Assembly: GCA_000827205.1 (NCBI GenBank)
Contig: KN832578.1
Coordinates: 143,504-207,503 of the forward strand
DNA from: Plicaturopsis crispa FD-325 SS-3
Lineage: Eukaryota; Basidiomycota; Agaricomycetes; Amylocorticiales; Amylocorticiaceae
Direction of reading: 5' to 3'
DNA length: 64,000 bases
Below the pieces are notes generated by a model. The model worked only from the letters and a program-made list of their open reading frames with translations. It did no database searches and was not told the DNA's origin. Below are positions 11,507 through 22,137 of the stretch, piece by piece (positions within the stretch are counted from its first letter, which is position 1; each line of letters begins with the position of its first letter). The position numbers and the translations under genes are program-made.

Positions 11507-11948
11507 CGCAAGTTGAAGCAACTTTTGTGTGTTCAGATGATCGTACGGCGCCAGGCTGCACCAATACAGTTCAGCATCCCGAGTGCCTTTAGCAACGGAA
11601 GTATATCTACCGCCTCTGGATTCTTGAGTTCAAGTGATCAAGAAGATCGGACTATTAGATGGACGAGACGGTGGTGGGACACAAACAGGCGCTGTGCTCT
11701 CGCGAATCCGAAAGTCGCGTCGACGGCGGGATGCGCCGGGCCGGCCCACTGCGTACGCGCCTACGTCTCGAGCGAACCCAGCTAATGACCACACCGGTGA
11801 GAACTCTTCTCATTTGCGTCTGTTTGTGCTGAGCATTGACTTCGTTCTTCGATTAGACGCACACGTACGCTCTTGCATCCTGCCACGACACCCTCCATCT
11901 ACTAACGCAACCAGCGCACCGTCGTCGCGTACAATCGAGCTTGAAGAC
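11507..11948. promoter_or_regulatory. divergent upstream region, F-box-like gene / DUF6535 gene
   Basis: This 442 bp region lies between two divergent starts and so should contain both promoters. No repeat or RNA gene seen. Confidence 0.4.
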
Positions 11949-14900
11949 ATGTCGACGCCTCCAGATCAGCATTCAGTTTCCGTCTCCCGCGAGGGAGAGC
12001 TCCCGCTGAACGCGGATGGCCCGCGTCCGAATGTCGTGCCAACCGACGATCCCAGCGCTGCAGAGGTACATCCCGGAAGACGTCGCGAGTCAGCGGATTC
12101 CTGTGAGTAGCCAGGCATACGCACTCCGTCAAATTGTCGAGGTTGTGTTTGATGTCTTGGTGGTCCAGCTGATAGCAATCTTCGCCGTTCCATCGCAAGC
12201 AGTCGATCGATCGATCCTTGGGAGGCTGATGACCTGCCATGTAAGTGATGTGTAACTAGATTGTAGATGGATCACCGAGTATTGACATCTGCTACCCTTC
12301 TAGCTCCTCAAGGTCAAAGTGATACTGCCACTAGCAACATTTTGGACATGAGCAACGAGGAGCGGGAGACACCGATGAACCCCATTCGCGAAGATATTGA
12401 AGATGAAAGAAAAAAGCATCGTGGTGTGTCCCCCAGCTCCTGTATCATTGTTCAACACTCTCTTGACCCATCTCTTGCAGGGCATATCATGGCAGAGCAT
12501 GGATATCTAGACTTTGGTGACAAGTTGACTGACGAGTCAAAATTCTGGGACGACTATCTCCATGAGGCCATCACCCGTGATAAAGACATGCTATCTAGGT
12601 GGTCTAGCAATATGGATGCACTGCTAACTTTTGTAAGCCCTGTTTACTTCATCTCTCAGTTTCTGTTGTGATTGAGTTACATTTATCTTCAGTCTGGTCT
12701 ATTCTCTGCAGTTGTCACTGCTTTTGTGATTGAATTTTACACACAGCTCCAGCCAGATCCCCAACAGACTGCCAACACTCTTCTGGCTGATATCGCACAG
12801 TCTATCCATGACCTAGCGAACAATATCTCTATGCCAAGTGCTGTCCCTTCTACACAGCAGGATCAACCCACTGCATCTGTGACCTTTGTCAACTGTGCTT
12901 GGTTTGCAAGCTTGGCATGCACCCTTGCAGTTTCTCTCATTATCCTGCTTGTGAAGCAGTTGATAGCAGCATATAGTATGAATCTAGAAGTTGGCAGCAA
13001 AAAGGAGCAGGTGCTACGTCGTCAGTTCCGCCGTGATGCACTTACCACTTGGCATGTTCCTGGTCTTATTGATGCACTTCCTACTATTTTACATACTTCC
13101 CTTGGACTGTTTCTTGTTGGGCTGGTTGTACAGCTACAGACCATCAACACAAGTGTATTTGTGATCACTGCTGCTTTGGTTGGGTTCATACTTGCATTTT
13201 ACCTGTTTACAACTGTGGCCCCCTTGATCAATTCATCTTGCCCATTCCACAGCCCAATATGTCTTAGGATTGTGATGGCAGTATACTCAAGTCTTAAAAC
13301 ATCTTATAGGGGCACCAGATCGAAAACATTAATGCTAAAGAAATGGATGGATGAATTGCAGCAGCTGGCCCCTCAAGCAAACTTGGATGCTGAGGCTCAA
13401 GTCAGCCAAAATAAATCTATTTCCACAACTGAAAAGGAGAATCTCAAAAAGTCTAGCAAACACTTCATGGATCCACTTGAGCAAGAGAAAATAGCACTGA
13501 GTGATGATGTTAAGACACAAGTCATCAGCATGAGATGTGTAACATGGCTTGTAAATGCCTCACACAATAAGGATATAGTCTATTCAGCATTCAACAACAT
13601 AACTGGGCTTGCACTGCAACTTCCTGTTAAATCTGTCTCTAGGCCCATACCCCATAGCACTCTGATCAAAACACTAAATAACATGCTACCATACATGTTG
13701 GAGCTCCCAACTCCACCATGGGAGTGGGTAAAAAATGCTGTGTGGGAGAATCCTACTACTGATTATGTAGTGCAAGCAAAAAACACACTGTGGTATACTA
13801 GTATACACTATCAAGTTGCATGTTTCCGCACACTTCTCTCTCTTGTGCGCCAGCTAGCTCATCAGAGGATGTATTTGGGACTCATTACAACTATTGGTGG
13901 TAACTTTAAAGGCCTTTGGAGCAAACTAGCACATAATTGGCTTCAAGCTATGCTAGAGTCTGACTTGATTCTTGAAGATTGTATCTTTAATCTTACATGT
14001 AAAGATATTCCATGTACAGAAGCCCTTGTCCTTGTCATGTGTATCCATTTAAATGGAATAGTGCTGGATATAGATGGTGCTCCAGTCTGGACAAATAAGC
14101 AGTCTGTAGAATCGTGGATCATCACTATTCTCAGATTTAGGGCACAGTTGAACTTGACCACAAATGAAGCTGTGTATGATGCCTTGGCACTCTACTTAAC
14201 AACTGGGGATGTTAACTTTACACATCATCATGTTGCTGAGATCTTTGCCCAATTAATAGAAATCATGGCCTCAGAATCTGCTGCCACTGGTGAAGAGAAT
14301 ACTGGTCTTATGATCAGTACTCCAGCCTTGATTGTGGGAATGCTTGCACAAAGTGATTGGAAAGGAAGGCATAAATATTATATGGACCACTATGGTCATA
14401 CACTGAGGAAAGATCAAGTGAAGGGGCTGATTCTCACATCCATGTCCTCTTTATTCCCTAAATGTCTGAAAAATCTTGACTTGGTGGATAGAGTTGAATC
14501 TCTCATTAATGATTATGCTACAGTTATGGATAAAAACATAACTAACACAACAAAATTGACTACTGTCCTGCCTGTCATGGAGTTATGTGCCAATATGAAT
14601 GATAGTAGCAAGCTGTTCAATATTTGTATGGACAAAATTCACATATTTTCAATTGATAAATCACAAGAGCTAGATAGTATAGCTAGGTTGTGCAATGCAC
14701 TCAACAAATACCCATATCTTGAGGTCATGGAGGTCTCCGGGTTACAAAAACTTTTGTCTTTTGACATTGATATATGGCAATACACATCAGATACATATGA
14801 TGACTCACTGAATATTATCACATCATATCTTGCATTATGTGCAGAGTATGACAGGGAAATGCAACCATGGATAGAAATCTTGATAGGATATAGCAGTTAC

Positions 14901-15269
14901 AAGAAAGCATCAGGCTCAATTGATGATGTTCAAGTTATATGGCAGCATATACAAAAACACCACATTCGAGAAAAAGTTGTGTCTTGCTGTCATGATGACT
15001 ACAATGTTCTATGCTACTGGGCCAACTTTCTCTCAGAATTGTGGTCAATGGAGAAGCCAGGCTTAGAAATGGATATCATCTGTGGCTGTATGAGGGAATT
15101 GATCCTGGTGATGGATCAGCATCTACAGCATTGGCCAGAGACATGGAAAGAGTATGACACTGATACATTCCAATACCAAAGAGTCTGCTTGCATGATTTA
15201 ATAGAATCCCTTGATGTGCTCAATGACATTCCCTTTCCACTTAGAGACAGTCCATCTGGATTCATGTAA
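11949..15269 (+). CDS. DUF6535 domain membrane protein, 1000 aa
   Basis: Exons 11949-12102, 12304-12423, 12481-12632 and 12693-15269 join in phase to 1000 codons. The pattern FWDDYLHEA, DMLSRWSSNMDALLTF spliced to SGLFSAVVTAFVIEFY is the hallmark of DUF6535, a family found mainly in Agaricomycetes. Four hydrophobic segments lie at about residues 143-160, 209-235, 271-290 and 297-320. A soluble, mostly helical region of about 650 residues follows, with no motif I recognise. The function of the family is unknown. From about 12.3 kb to the stop the DNA is clearly richer in A/T than all neighbouring genes and uses A/T-ending codons, as if it evolved under different pressures or arrived separately. 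The third intron (57 bp) is in frame and could be retained. Confidence 0.85.
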
Positions 15270-15828
15270 CATATTAAGAAATGGAAACCTTCCTATCAGT
15301 CTGTGGTACCTGTGACAATGTGCATTGTGTAGTGTATAGTTTTGTGTAACATATGGATTGCAAAACTCTTGATTTTTTTATCAAAAATTCCTATCAAAGG
15401 AAGGCAACCGTCAGTCAGTAAATCAAGGTCAGCAGCTCACACACAATATCATGTAGCAGTCCCAGAAACACGACGGGCACACCACGTCGAGTACAGCATC
15501 AACTCCCTGTTTCCGTTGCTCGAGTGAATTTAAACTCAATGTGTTGAGACCTTTGGTCAAGACCGTGAACAACACCTGCCGTCTATTGCAAAAAGCATGT
15601 TAAGAGCTTGCTCGAGATACAAGGACTACAGCACGCACTGTATTTAGCAACTACAACCGCGCAAGGACTTTGACACAGCATGCGAAGGCTGAGCCTGCAC
15701 GCGACAGCCATGAGGCTGCATTGAAGCAAATGCACACGAAGCGCGGTACTAGGCGGGTAGTGCAAGGTAGCAACGTTGAGCGCTGCACTACGAGGGATCC
15801 ACTGCGAAAGCGGGCAACTTCATGACAA
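15270..15828. other. intergenic, no gene seen
   Basis: The AT-rich character of the DUF6535 gene continues to about 15.4 kb, then GC rises. I see no coding region or RNA gene. Confidence 0.5.
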
Positions 15829-16770
15829 TCATACAAGCTGGCGGTCAGGATGCAAACGACTAGCCCTGTCCCAGATACTGTTCCCCGTCCAAACGTCCTC
15901 CAGCCACTCCTTCGCGTCCGCACCATCCTCACCCACCGTCTCACGCACATCCAATATGCACAAGCGTGGAAACCGCTCGCTCAGCGAAGCAAGGAAAGCG
16001 GGCCCCCACGACGACCGCGAGAGCGCGGTAACAACGAGTACCATGACCCGAACTGGCGGGCTGCGGTTCACTAGTGCGTCCGTGCACAAGATGTCAAGCC
16101 CCCCGTGCTCGGGATCCATAGGCAGGCGGATCGCGAAGTGCGTGAGCCGCGGGAATATGTTGCCAGACAGATGCCACTTCGACCATCCAATAACGGAGCG
16201 GGCGCTCTGCTCGTCCGCAATTAACGCGTACGAAAGGTGGGTGACACTCCTGAGGATAGCAGGGCGCGCGCGCTCGTCTTGCTCGGCTGTAGCCTGCCTG
16301 TAGAACTTCGCGAAGGGGGACTGGATATTCGGGCAGGAAACCATCGCGAGGCGGAGGTCGCAGCTGCGCGGTACAAGCGGACGGTGGGCAGGAAGAGTGG
16401 CTGGGCTGTCCCACGCCCAGATGCCACAGCAGAGTGCGGCGGGGGTTATTGCGAGGTCTCTGAGGTGGGGCATGAGACCGATCATGCAGTCGTCGCGCGT
16501 GGGCGGGGAGAGCCACATGCGACGCACCATTGCCGCGTTACCCGGACGGTCTTTTGCATGTCTCAGCCCGTACAGGAACAGCCTCGTCTGGCGTGGCGTT
16601 GAGACCGCGATGCTTTCTAGAAGGTGGCGGCGCGCAAGCTTGCAAGTCCATGACGAGACGAGGCAGAGCGCGAATGCGGTGCGCTTCGAGGAGGCAGCGG
16701 CGATGTCGAGGATCTGGATGATCAGCTCGGATGGCAGTGAGGCGAACGACGCAGCTTTGTCGTGATCCAT
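15829..16770 (-). CDS. F-box-like protein (short family), 313 aa
   Basis: Intronless; start placed at 16770 (MDHDKAAS) just before the F-box-like motif LPSELIIQILDIAAASSKRTAF. It has SWTCKLARRHLLESIAVSTP, CDLRLAMVSCPNIQSPFAKF, VTHLSYALI, IFPRLTHFAIRLPM and the terminal signature EWLEDVWTGNSIWDRAS, with W for R inside it. It is a close sister of the gene at 40995-41933, which lies 24 kb away in opposite orientation: they share MWLSP, REDCMIGLMPHLRDLAITP and GWS.WHLS.NIFPRLTHF. Likely cytosolic or nuclear adaptor; role unproven. Confidence 0.78.
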   Translation of the reverse strand: MDHDKAASFASLPSELIIQILDIAAASSKRTAFALCLVSSWTCKLARRHLLESIAVSTPRQTRLFLYGLRHAKDRPGNAAMVRRMWLSPPTRDDCMIGLMPHLRDLAITPAALCCGIWAWDSPATLPAHRPLVPRSCDLRLAMVSCPNIQSPFAKFYRQATAEQDERARPAILRSVTHLSYALIADEQSARSVIGWSKWHLSGNIFPRLTHFAIRLPMDPEHGGLDILCTDALVNRSPPVRVMVLVVTALSRSSWGPAFLASLSERFPRLCILDVRETVGEDGADAKEWLEDVWTGNSIWDRASRLHPDRQLV

Positions 16771-17509
16771 AAGTAAGAACGTCGCGAAACGAGTCCAGCG
16801 CACTGAAATGCAATGTTCTTGAGTACACCGAGGCTACATATCGCAGTGATTTTGAAGATATCGAGAACCGAGCACTTACCGCCTGTAGCTCCACTAGTAC
16901 TACTACTGTAGCTAGCAGTGCAACGGATGTACGACTGATGGTGACTGTCTGGGAGAGACTGACGAGAACGTGAAATTCGCTTCGTACCCCTGTCGTGCCC
17001 TCGACGCGTCGCCTTCGGACGACTTGCTCCTGAGTCCTGACTTTCTCGACCTCTACTTTCTGCTGCATGCTTCTATATAATAGTATACGACTTTCCGTTC
17101 TACTAGGCATCTCGAGCCCCAAACCCGACTCGTGCCGCACGCTCTGGATGACACTGGATACGAGCACCGCCTAACACTGGCGCTGGTCCAGCGGGTTACA
17201 AGTGATTTGGAGCTGACACGGTGCCATGTCGTGGACTCGTGGTTGAGCGTCATGGATCAATTGCGATACGAGCTCGGCGTGGGATGCAAGTAGAGCGGGA
17301 AAGTCAGTGCTGGTGGTGGTGGTACGGAGGCAGACAGTATGAAGTAGACGGTGGTTGCGCCGCACCGAGCTCGAAACTGTCACTGTGCCAGTGCGAGTCG
17401 GAGCGACGTTTTTGCCATCTCGAGAACGCGTGGAGGAAAGTGAGGGGACCGCGACGTAGTCATCGACGCGTCTCATAACTCAAGCAATCGTACAAACATC
17501 TGTCACATC
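16771..17509. other. intergenic, no convincing gene
   Basis: The region is upstream of the minus-strand gene ending at 15829 and downstream of the one starting at 18406. Minus-strand open frames exist but lack motifs and homology to the paralogues. I regard it as promoter and 3' UTR. Confidence 0.45.
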
Positions 17510-18406
17510 TCACCGAACTGCCCTGTTCCAGATGCTGTCCCCTCCCCTCACTTCCTCCAGCCACACATCCACCGGCTCGCCCGGCAAATCATCCACAACA
17601 TACGCGTGCGGGTACCGCTCATGCAACGACTCCGGAAACGCCGGGTCCTCCTTAACGTACTCCGCGCGCGCCCTTGGGGCCATCACGAGCACCACCACGC
17701 GCAGCGCCGCCGTGCCCGCGCAGAACGCATCCAGCCTCTCGCGCTTCAGCCTGCTGTTATGCGGCCAGGCGACGGCGAGGTGCGTGAGGCGCGGGAACAC
17801 GGGGAGCACCTGCAGCACCTGGGACCGCAGCATCATCGCGATGTACGCCTCCTCGCGGAACAGTGCGTACGACAGGTGCGTCACGCTGTTCAGCAGCGCG
17901 GGGGCGGACGAGACGGAGACGACCTCCAGGATGCGCACGAGGGCGTACGCGGTGAACGAGGACGGGATCAGGGTGAGGCGTAGGGTGCCGTTTGGGGCAG
18001 CGATGGATGGGATCGGTCTGGGGTGTGGGGGCGTGGGGCTGTCGTTCTCCCAGAGGCTGTAGTATAAGCTGTAGGGCGTTATGGCGAGGTGGGCGAGGTT
18101 GGGGAGCCGGCCGGGCATGCAGTCCTCGCGCACCTCGTGCGCGAGCCACATATGGCGCACGGCCGACAAGTCGGAGCAGGGGTTCTGGAACGCGCGTAGG
18201 AAGGCCTCTGTTTGGGGCAGCGTTGAGACCGCGATGGTGTCGAGGAGGCGACGGTGCGCGAGCTTGTGCGTCCACGAGCAGACCAGACAGAGCGCAAGCG
18301 CGGTGTGCTTCGACGATGCCGCTGCGATGTCGAGGATCTTGACGATTAGCTCGGATGGGAGCTGGGAGAACACGCTGACGTCGATTGCCGCGGTGACGGG
18401 ATCCAT
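17510..18406 (-). CDS. F-box-like protein (short family), 298 aa
   Basis: Intronless; start at 18406 (MDPVTAAIDVSVFSQ), the same opening as the gene at 19013-19969. It has LPSELIVKILDIAAASSKHT, SWTHKLAHRRLL, LPNLAHLAITPYSLYYSLW, LRLTLIPSS, VTHLSYALF, FPRLTHLAVAW, VVVLVMAPRARAEY and the signature VWLEEVRGGDSIWNRAVR directly before the stop. The body resembles the gene at 36060-37031 (PYSLYxSLWExxSPT, PSIAAP, EEVRGGDS). Its promoter and first about 30 codons are nearly the same as those of the 19 kb gene. Confidence 0.8.
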   Translation of the reverse strand: MDPVTAAIDVSVFSQLPSELIVKILDIAAASSKHTALALCLVCSWTHKLAHRRLLDTIAVSTLPQTEAFLRAFQNPCSDLSAVRHMWLAHEVREDCMPGRLPNLAHLAITPYSLYYSLWENDSPTPPHPRPIPSIAAPNGTLRLTLIPSSFTAYALVRILEVVSVSSAPALLNSVTHLSYALFREEAYIAMMLRSQVLQVLPVFPRLTHLAVAWPHNSRLKRERLDAFCAGTAALRVVVLVMAPRARAEYVKEDPAFPESLHERYPHAYVVDDLPGEPVDVWLEEVRGGDSIWNRAVR

Positions 18407-18840
18407 AGTGGTACGTCTACGATATTTTCTAATCAGCGTATTCGCGTTTGGGAAGTTCAGCAACGTGTAGTCGCCGTATAGGAGAATTCAAATCAGTAAA
18501 CAAAGGCGCTGGAACGAGGAAGAAACAAGGAGGAAACAGGCCAAGCCCAAGCTGCTGAATACGGACGCAATGTACCGGGCCGCCCTGACGCGCTCGGACC
18601 TCAGGCCTCAGTCCTTGAAACTTAAAGGTGCGTTGAGTTCGATTTTATTACAGCATCAAATCCTGGGTGTGGATTAACCATGTATTTACTTACAGGACGC
18701 GACCTTACGACCTGGAGAGCAAACTTACGATCGCGTCTCGCAGCACCAATTGGCCCTGTCCCAGAAGCGGCCTTCCGTCCGAGCATCCTCCAGCCACGTC
18801 TCCTCTGTGATACCGTCTGACCGACCCCTGCTGCGATTAG
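18390..18840. repeat. duplicated segment, copy 1 (promoter plus F-box tail)
   Basis: This segment is repeated in the same orientation at about 19955-20430. It includes the upstream region of the 17510-18406 gene and the 3' tail of another family member. Shared marks include GCTGCTGAATACGGACGC, GTACCGGGCCGCCC and CAGCACCAATTGGCCCTG. Confidence 0.85.
18725..18817 (-). pseudogene. relic C-terminus of a short-family F-box-like gene
   Basis: A minus-strand frame encodes DGITEETWLEDARTEG, then RFWDRANWCCETRS and stop. This is the family's terminal signature with no gene upstream. It came with the duplicated segment; the partner copy is the tail of the pseudogene at 20337-21432. Confidence 0.7.
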
Positions 18841-19012
18841 TCGTATGGGTCCGTGTCTGATACGACGCATATTGTCATTTAAAAGTGTCTTTTTTTCAAC
18901 GGTGGTATGCCTAAAAGATCTCAAGCTCTCGTAAACAACGGTACAACGAGTAAGTGCAATTCATAACCGCATAGATGTAAACGAGGGGCTACCGTCTCGT
19001 CCTAGCAAGAAC

Positions 19013-19969
19013 TCAGGATGCCGTCGCACCTTGCCGAATGGCTCTCTGCCAGATACTATCTCCTGTGCGAATTTCTGCCAGCCAACTCTCCGCCGGCACG
19101 TCGCATGGATCCCACTCCAGCGTATTCAACGAGTAAGCCGACAATTTTTCCGGAGATCCATCCACGTCGGCGATGTACACGCGCGGAAATTTCTCGCACA
19201 GCGACGCCAAGTACGCCTTGCCTCCGTCCGGGTAACTCGCGCGCGCAGACGCCGTCACCCCGAGTACTAGCGTTTGCATTGACGGGTGCTTGAGGATCTC
19301 AGCGCATACCAGCTCGAAGTCCTCCAAGTACTCACACGACGCAGTGGGCAGGGCCACTGCAAGGTGCGTGAGGCGCGGGAAGTGCTCCAGCGAGTTACTC
19401 ACCCAGAAGATCGCGACGTGGCTGGTGTCGTTGTCCGCGTGCAGCACGATGGATAGGTGCGTCGTTCGCGCAAGCAGCGCAGGGTTCGTATGCTCCCACG
19501 AAAAGAGGCGCTCGAGGAAGGGCCCGGAGAATGGGGACGGCAGAAGCGTGAGGCGCACGCCGTGGGAGATCTCTGGGGCTGGCACATTGCGATGGTCATC
19601 CCCGCAGGTGGCGTAGAATAGCTGGGGAGCGGTGATGGCGAGATCGGTGAGGCCGGTGAGGTGGCCGAGTGCTTCGTCTAAGTCTCCGTCTCGGGCCACC
19701 CACAGATGGCGCACGAGCGCACGAGTATCAGCGCAGTCCGGCGCCTGCAGGACCGCGTACTGGAACGCGTTCGTTTCAGCATTCGTCGAGAGCACGACGG
19801 TGTCCAGGAGATGGGGTCGCGCGAGCTTGCGTGCCCACGAGGAGACGAGGCAGAGCGCGAGTGCGGTGGTTATCGAGGAGGCGGCGGCGATGTCGAGGAT
19901 CTTGACGATCAGCTCGGATGGGAGCTGGGAGAACACGCTGACGTCGCTTGCCGCGGTGACGGGATCCAT
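19013..19969 (-). CDS. F-box-like protein (short family), 318 aa, mosaic copy
   Basis: Intronless and intact. The promoter and codons for MDPVTAASDVSVFSQ through LPSELIVKILDIAAASS match the gene at 17510-18406. From about SWARKLARPHLLDTVV onward the sequence instead follows the gene at 39187-40158. Shared parts are DCADTxALVRHLWVA, LTGLTDLAI, YLEDFELVCAEILKH, QTLVLGVTASARASY and the end SWLAEIRTGDSIWQRAIRQ plus GATAS. The 3' flank (39.1 kb versus 18.95 kb) is also shared. This looks like a product of ectopic recombination or gene conversion, with the switch point near 19880-19900. Confidence 0.8.
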   Translation of the reverse strand: MDPVTAASDVSVFSQLPSELIVKILDIAAASSITTALALCLVSSWARKLARPHLLDTVVLSTNAETNAFQYAVLQAPDCADTRALVRHLWVARDGDLDEALGHLTGLTDLAITAPQLFYATCGDDHRNVPAPEISHGVRLTLLPSPFSGPFLERLFSWEHTNPALLARTTHLSIVLHADNDTSHVAIFWVSNSLEHFPRLTHLAVALPTASCEYLEDFELVCAEILKHPSMQTLVLGVTASARASYPDGGKAYLASLCEKFPRVYIADVDGSPEKLSAYSLNTLEWDPCDVPAESWLAEIRTGDSIWQRAIRQGATAS

Positions 19970-20430
19970 CGTGGTACGTCTACGATATCTTCTGATCAGC
20001 GTAAGTATTCGCGTTTGAGAAGTTCAGCGACGTACGTGTAGTCGCCGTATGGGAGAAATCAGTAGACAAATGCACTGAATCGAGGGAGAGACCAGGAGGA
20101 AACAAGCCATTGCCAAGCCCAAGCTGCTGAATACGGACGCAGCGGCAATGTACCGGGCCGCCCTTACGCGCTCGGACCTTAGTCCTTGAAAGGTGCGTTG
20201 AGTTCGATTTTATTGCAGTTGAAATCCCGGGCGTGAATTAACCATGCTTTTACTTACAGGATGCGACCGTACGACCTGGCTAGCAGATACATGGCCTGCG
20301 CGGCCACAGTGTGCAGTATTACCCAGGAGAGCCTGTTCACGACCCCGTCTCGCAGCACCAATTGGCCCTGTCCCGGGAGCGGCCTTCCGTCCGAGCATCC
20401 TCCAGTCACGTCTCCTCTGTGATACCGTCA
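19955..20430. repeat. duplicated segment, copy 2
   Basis: This is the direct-repeat partner of 18390-18840, offset by about 1.57 kb, and carries the 19 kb gene's promoter and the tail of the next family member. Relative to copy 1 it has an insertion of about 50 bp around 20283-20335. Confidence 0.85.
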
Positions 20431-21432
20431 GACTGACCCTCTATGACTGCATCTACAACGCACACGCTGGGCCAGTGCTCGCGCAGCGAGTCCAGAAACG
20501 CGACATCTGCATCTGTGTAGTTCGAATACGCCGTCACGTACCGCTCGAGGAGAAGCGCACGCAGCTCCGCGCGGTGCACGTTCGTGCAGAACAGCTCCAG
20601 GCGGTCGTACCATGAGCCCAGCGTCTGGGGCAGGGCTGTGGCGAGGTGCGTGAGGCGCGGGAGGTACGGGAGCAGGTCCGGCGCCCTCTGGAGCACTAAC
20701 TTGATGTCCCCGTCGCTCGTGTGCGCCGCGAAGGACAGGTGTGTGTTGCGCGCGAGCACGGCGAGGCGGGTGTGGTCTAGTCTGGATCAAGTGAGGTACC
20801 CGTAACCGGAGTAGAAAAAAAAGGTCACGTGTGGCACGTGTTTCGTCCAAATTAGGCAGGTAGCGTATAGCAAAACACGTCTTTTGCTCAGTTTACGCCT
20901 CTGTATCGCCAAGTTTGGATGTCCAGTATATGCTGAATGACGCTCAGGGTTGTTCGGTCTTCTCGCAGATGTTTCTACATGCAGTGCGCGCGCATATAGG
21001 CTGTATTTTAGCGCAAACTGACGAGATACAGCAAAAGTGACCAGTGAAAAAGCCTTTCGAGCGATTTTTTTGCAGTCAGAGACATACATAGTACTTTGTA
21101 GAGCACAATACAGCAACCGACACGAAGAATAGTGATGGTACATGAGGAATTTACAGCAGGGGAGGCCGGTGGCGCATAGTAAATGTTGCGCCACACGTCG
21201 AAAAGCATGACTGCACGTGATCTTTTTTTCTACTCCGGTTGGCGGTACCTCACTTGAATCAGACTATAATGTAGGAAAATCGACTGTCCTTTTTTCGAAA
21301 TTTTTGTCTGACTACGGGAGACTAGGTGTGGTCCCATTTGAGGAAGCGGCGCAGTGCATCCTGGGTGCGCATGGACCACAGAAGCGTGAGTTGGCGTTGG
21401 GGTTTCCGCTTCCTTGAGGGGGCCTGGTGACC
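20337..21432 (-). pseudogene. F-box-like pseudogene split by a 547 bp element
   Basis: This is a broken short-family gene. Minus-strand coding to the right of the insertion reads RQLTLLWSMRTQDALRRF LKWDHT. To the left it resumes in the same frame as RLAVLARNTHLSF, then LPRLTHLATALP and FLDSLREHWPSVCVVD. After GITEET a TGG has become TGA; beyond this stop the tail LEDARTEG...RDRANWCC is still legible to about 20337. No F-box-encoding 5' part remains upstream of 21432. Three lesions (5' truncation, insertion, nonsense) make it clearly dead. Confidence 0.85.
20778..21324. mobile_element. 547 bp non-autonomous DNA element with 9 bp target duplication
   Basis: GGTGTGGTC occurs directly before (20769-20777) and directly after (21325-21333) the element. 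Removing the element and one copy restores an open F-box reading frame. The ends are TAGTCT...AGACTA. A long inverted repeat pairs 20778-20831 with 21213-21266 (CAAGTGAGGTACC, CCGGAGTAGAAAAAAA, CACGTG), leaving 58 extra bases at the right end. No transposase is encoded, so it is MITE-like. A 9 bp duplication and long inverted repeats would suit a Mutator-like source; 8 bp (hAT) is also possible. Confidence 0.85.
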
Positions 21433-22034
21433 TCGAGAGCCCACATACCGAGATCTACTTAGCTTTTAGCCTCACGGTGCCTCGCGTAAGGAACGTCGAA
21501 ATGCGTTGAATGCAGCAGGTAGCGGGCTGTAGCCCGGGGATGGCGCTGCTGTCCGAGTCAAGGTCTGTCAAGCATGTCAAGCTCTCACCACAGACAGGTT
21601 GGCTGGTGGCTGCGGTGTTTGGCCACAACGCCTAGATCCAAACAACGTCTACAAGAATCGAAGCACCTCCGCGTTCGTTCATTTCACGTATGTATTGCGG
21701 CGTCCATGAATTGAGCCTGGCCGCGCCATTTTGCTCCAAATATCGGTACATTGGTACTGGTGATTTACCATTGTGACGGTCGAGCTGCGTACGTTCATAT
21801 ATTTTCCCGCTGTGTACGGCCTGTCCGGCAGCATGCAGCGTACTACGATCGTCCGGCAGCGTGCAGCTTACCGTCTCTCCTAATCGGACGGTTACCAGAC
21901 TAAGCTGCATCGGGAAAAGGGTGGACGGCGTACCCAGTAGTAGGACGAAGTATCGACGTTTGAGTGACACATGGAGGGCCGCAGTGGACTAGTACTGTCA
22001 AACAAAGCGGGCGACGAGGGATATGCTTACACAG
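21433..22034. other. intergenic with upstream part of the secreted-gene repeat unit
   Basis: No gene is evident. About 21840-21946 resembles 24810-24945 (ACCAGACTA.GCTGCATC.GGAAAA, GCGTACCCAGTAG). The duplication unit of the secreted-protein genes therefore reaches about 300 bp upstream of the start codon. Confidence 0.6.
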
Positions 22035-22137
22035 AGGTCGTTTGGCAGCACACCCCAAAACCCGACATCCTCCGTCGCATCTCCCCCCCTCTCTCTCCCT
22101 CTCCCTCTTTCTATTCTTTTCGAGTCCACGCAGCACG
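22035..22137 (+). promoter_or_regulatory. conserved 5' leader cassette, copy A
   Basis: Begins GTTTGGCAGCACACC followed by CCAAAACC, then a long CT-rich tract, then CGAGTCCACGCAGCACG directly before the ATG. The same block precedes the starts at 25231, 26140 and 27035. Confidence 0.8.

Noticed and set aside
16538-17167. 209-residue minus-strand frame upstream of the 15.8 kb gene
   Set aside because: It overlaps the true gene in another frame, and the part beyond 16770 has no motif or paralogue similarity.
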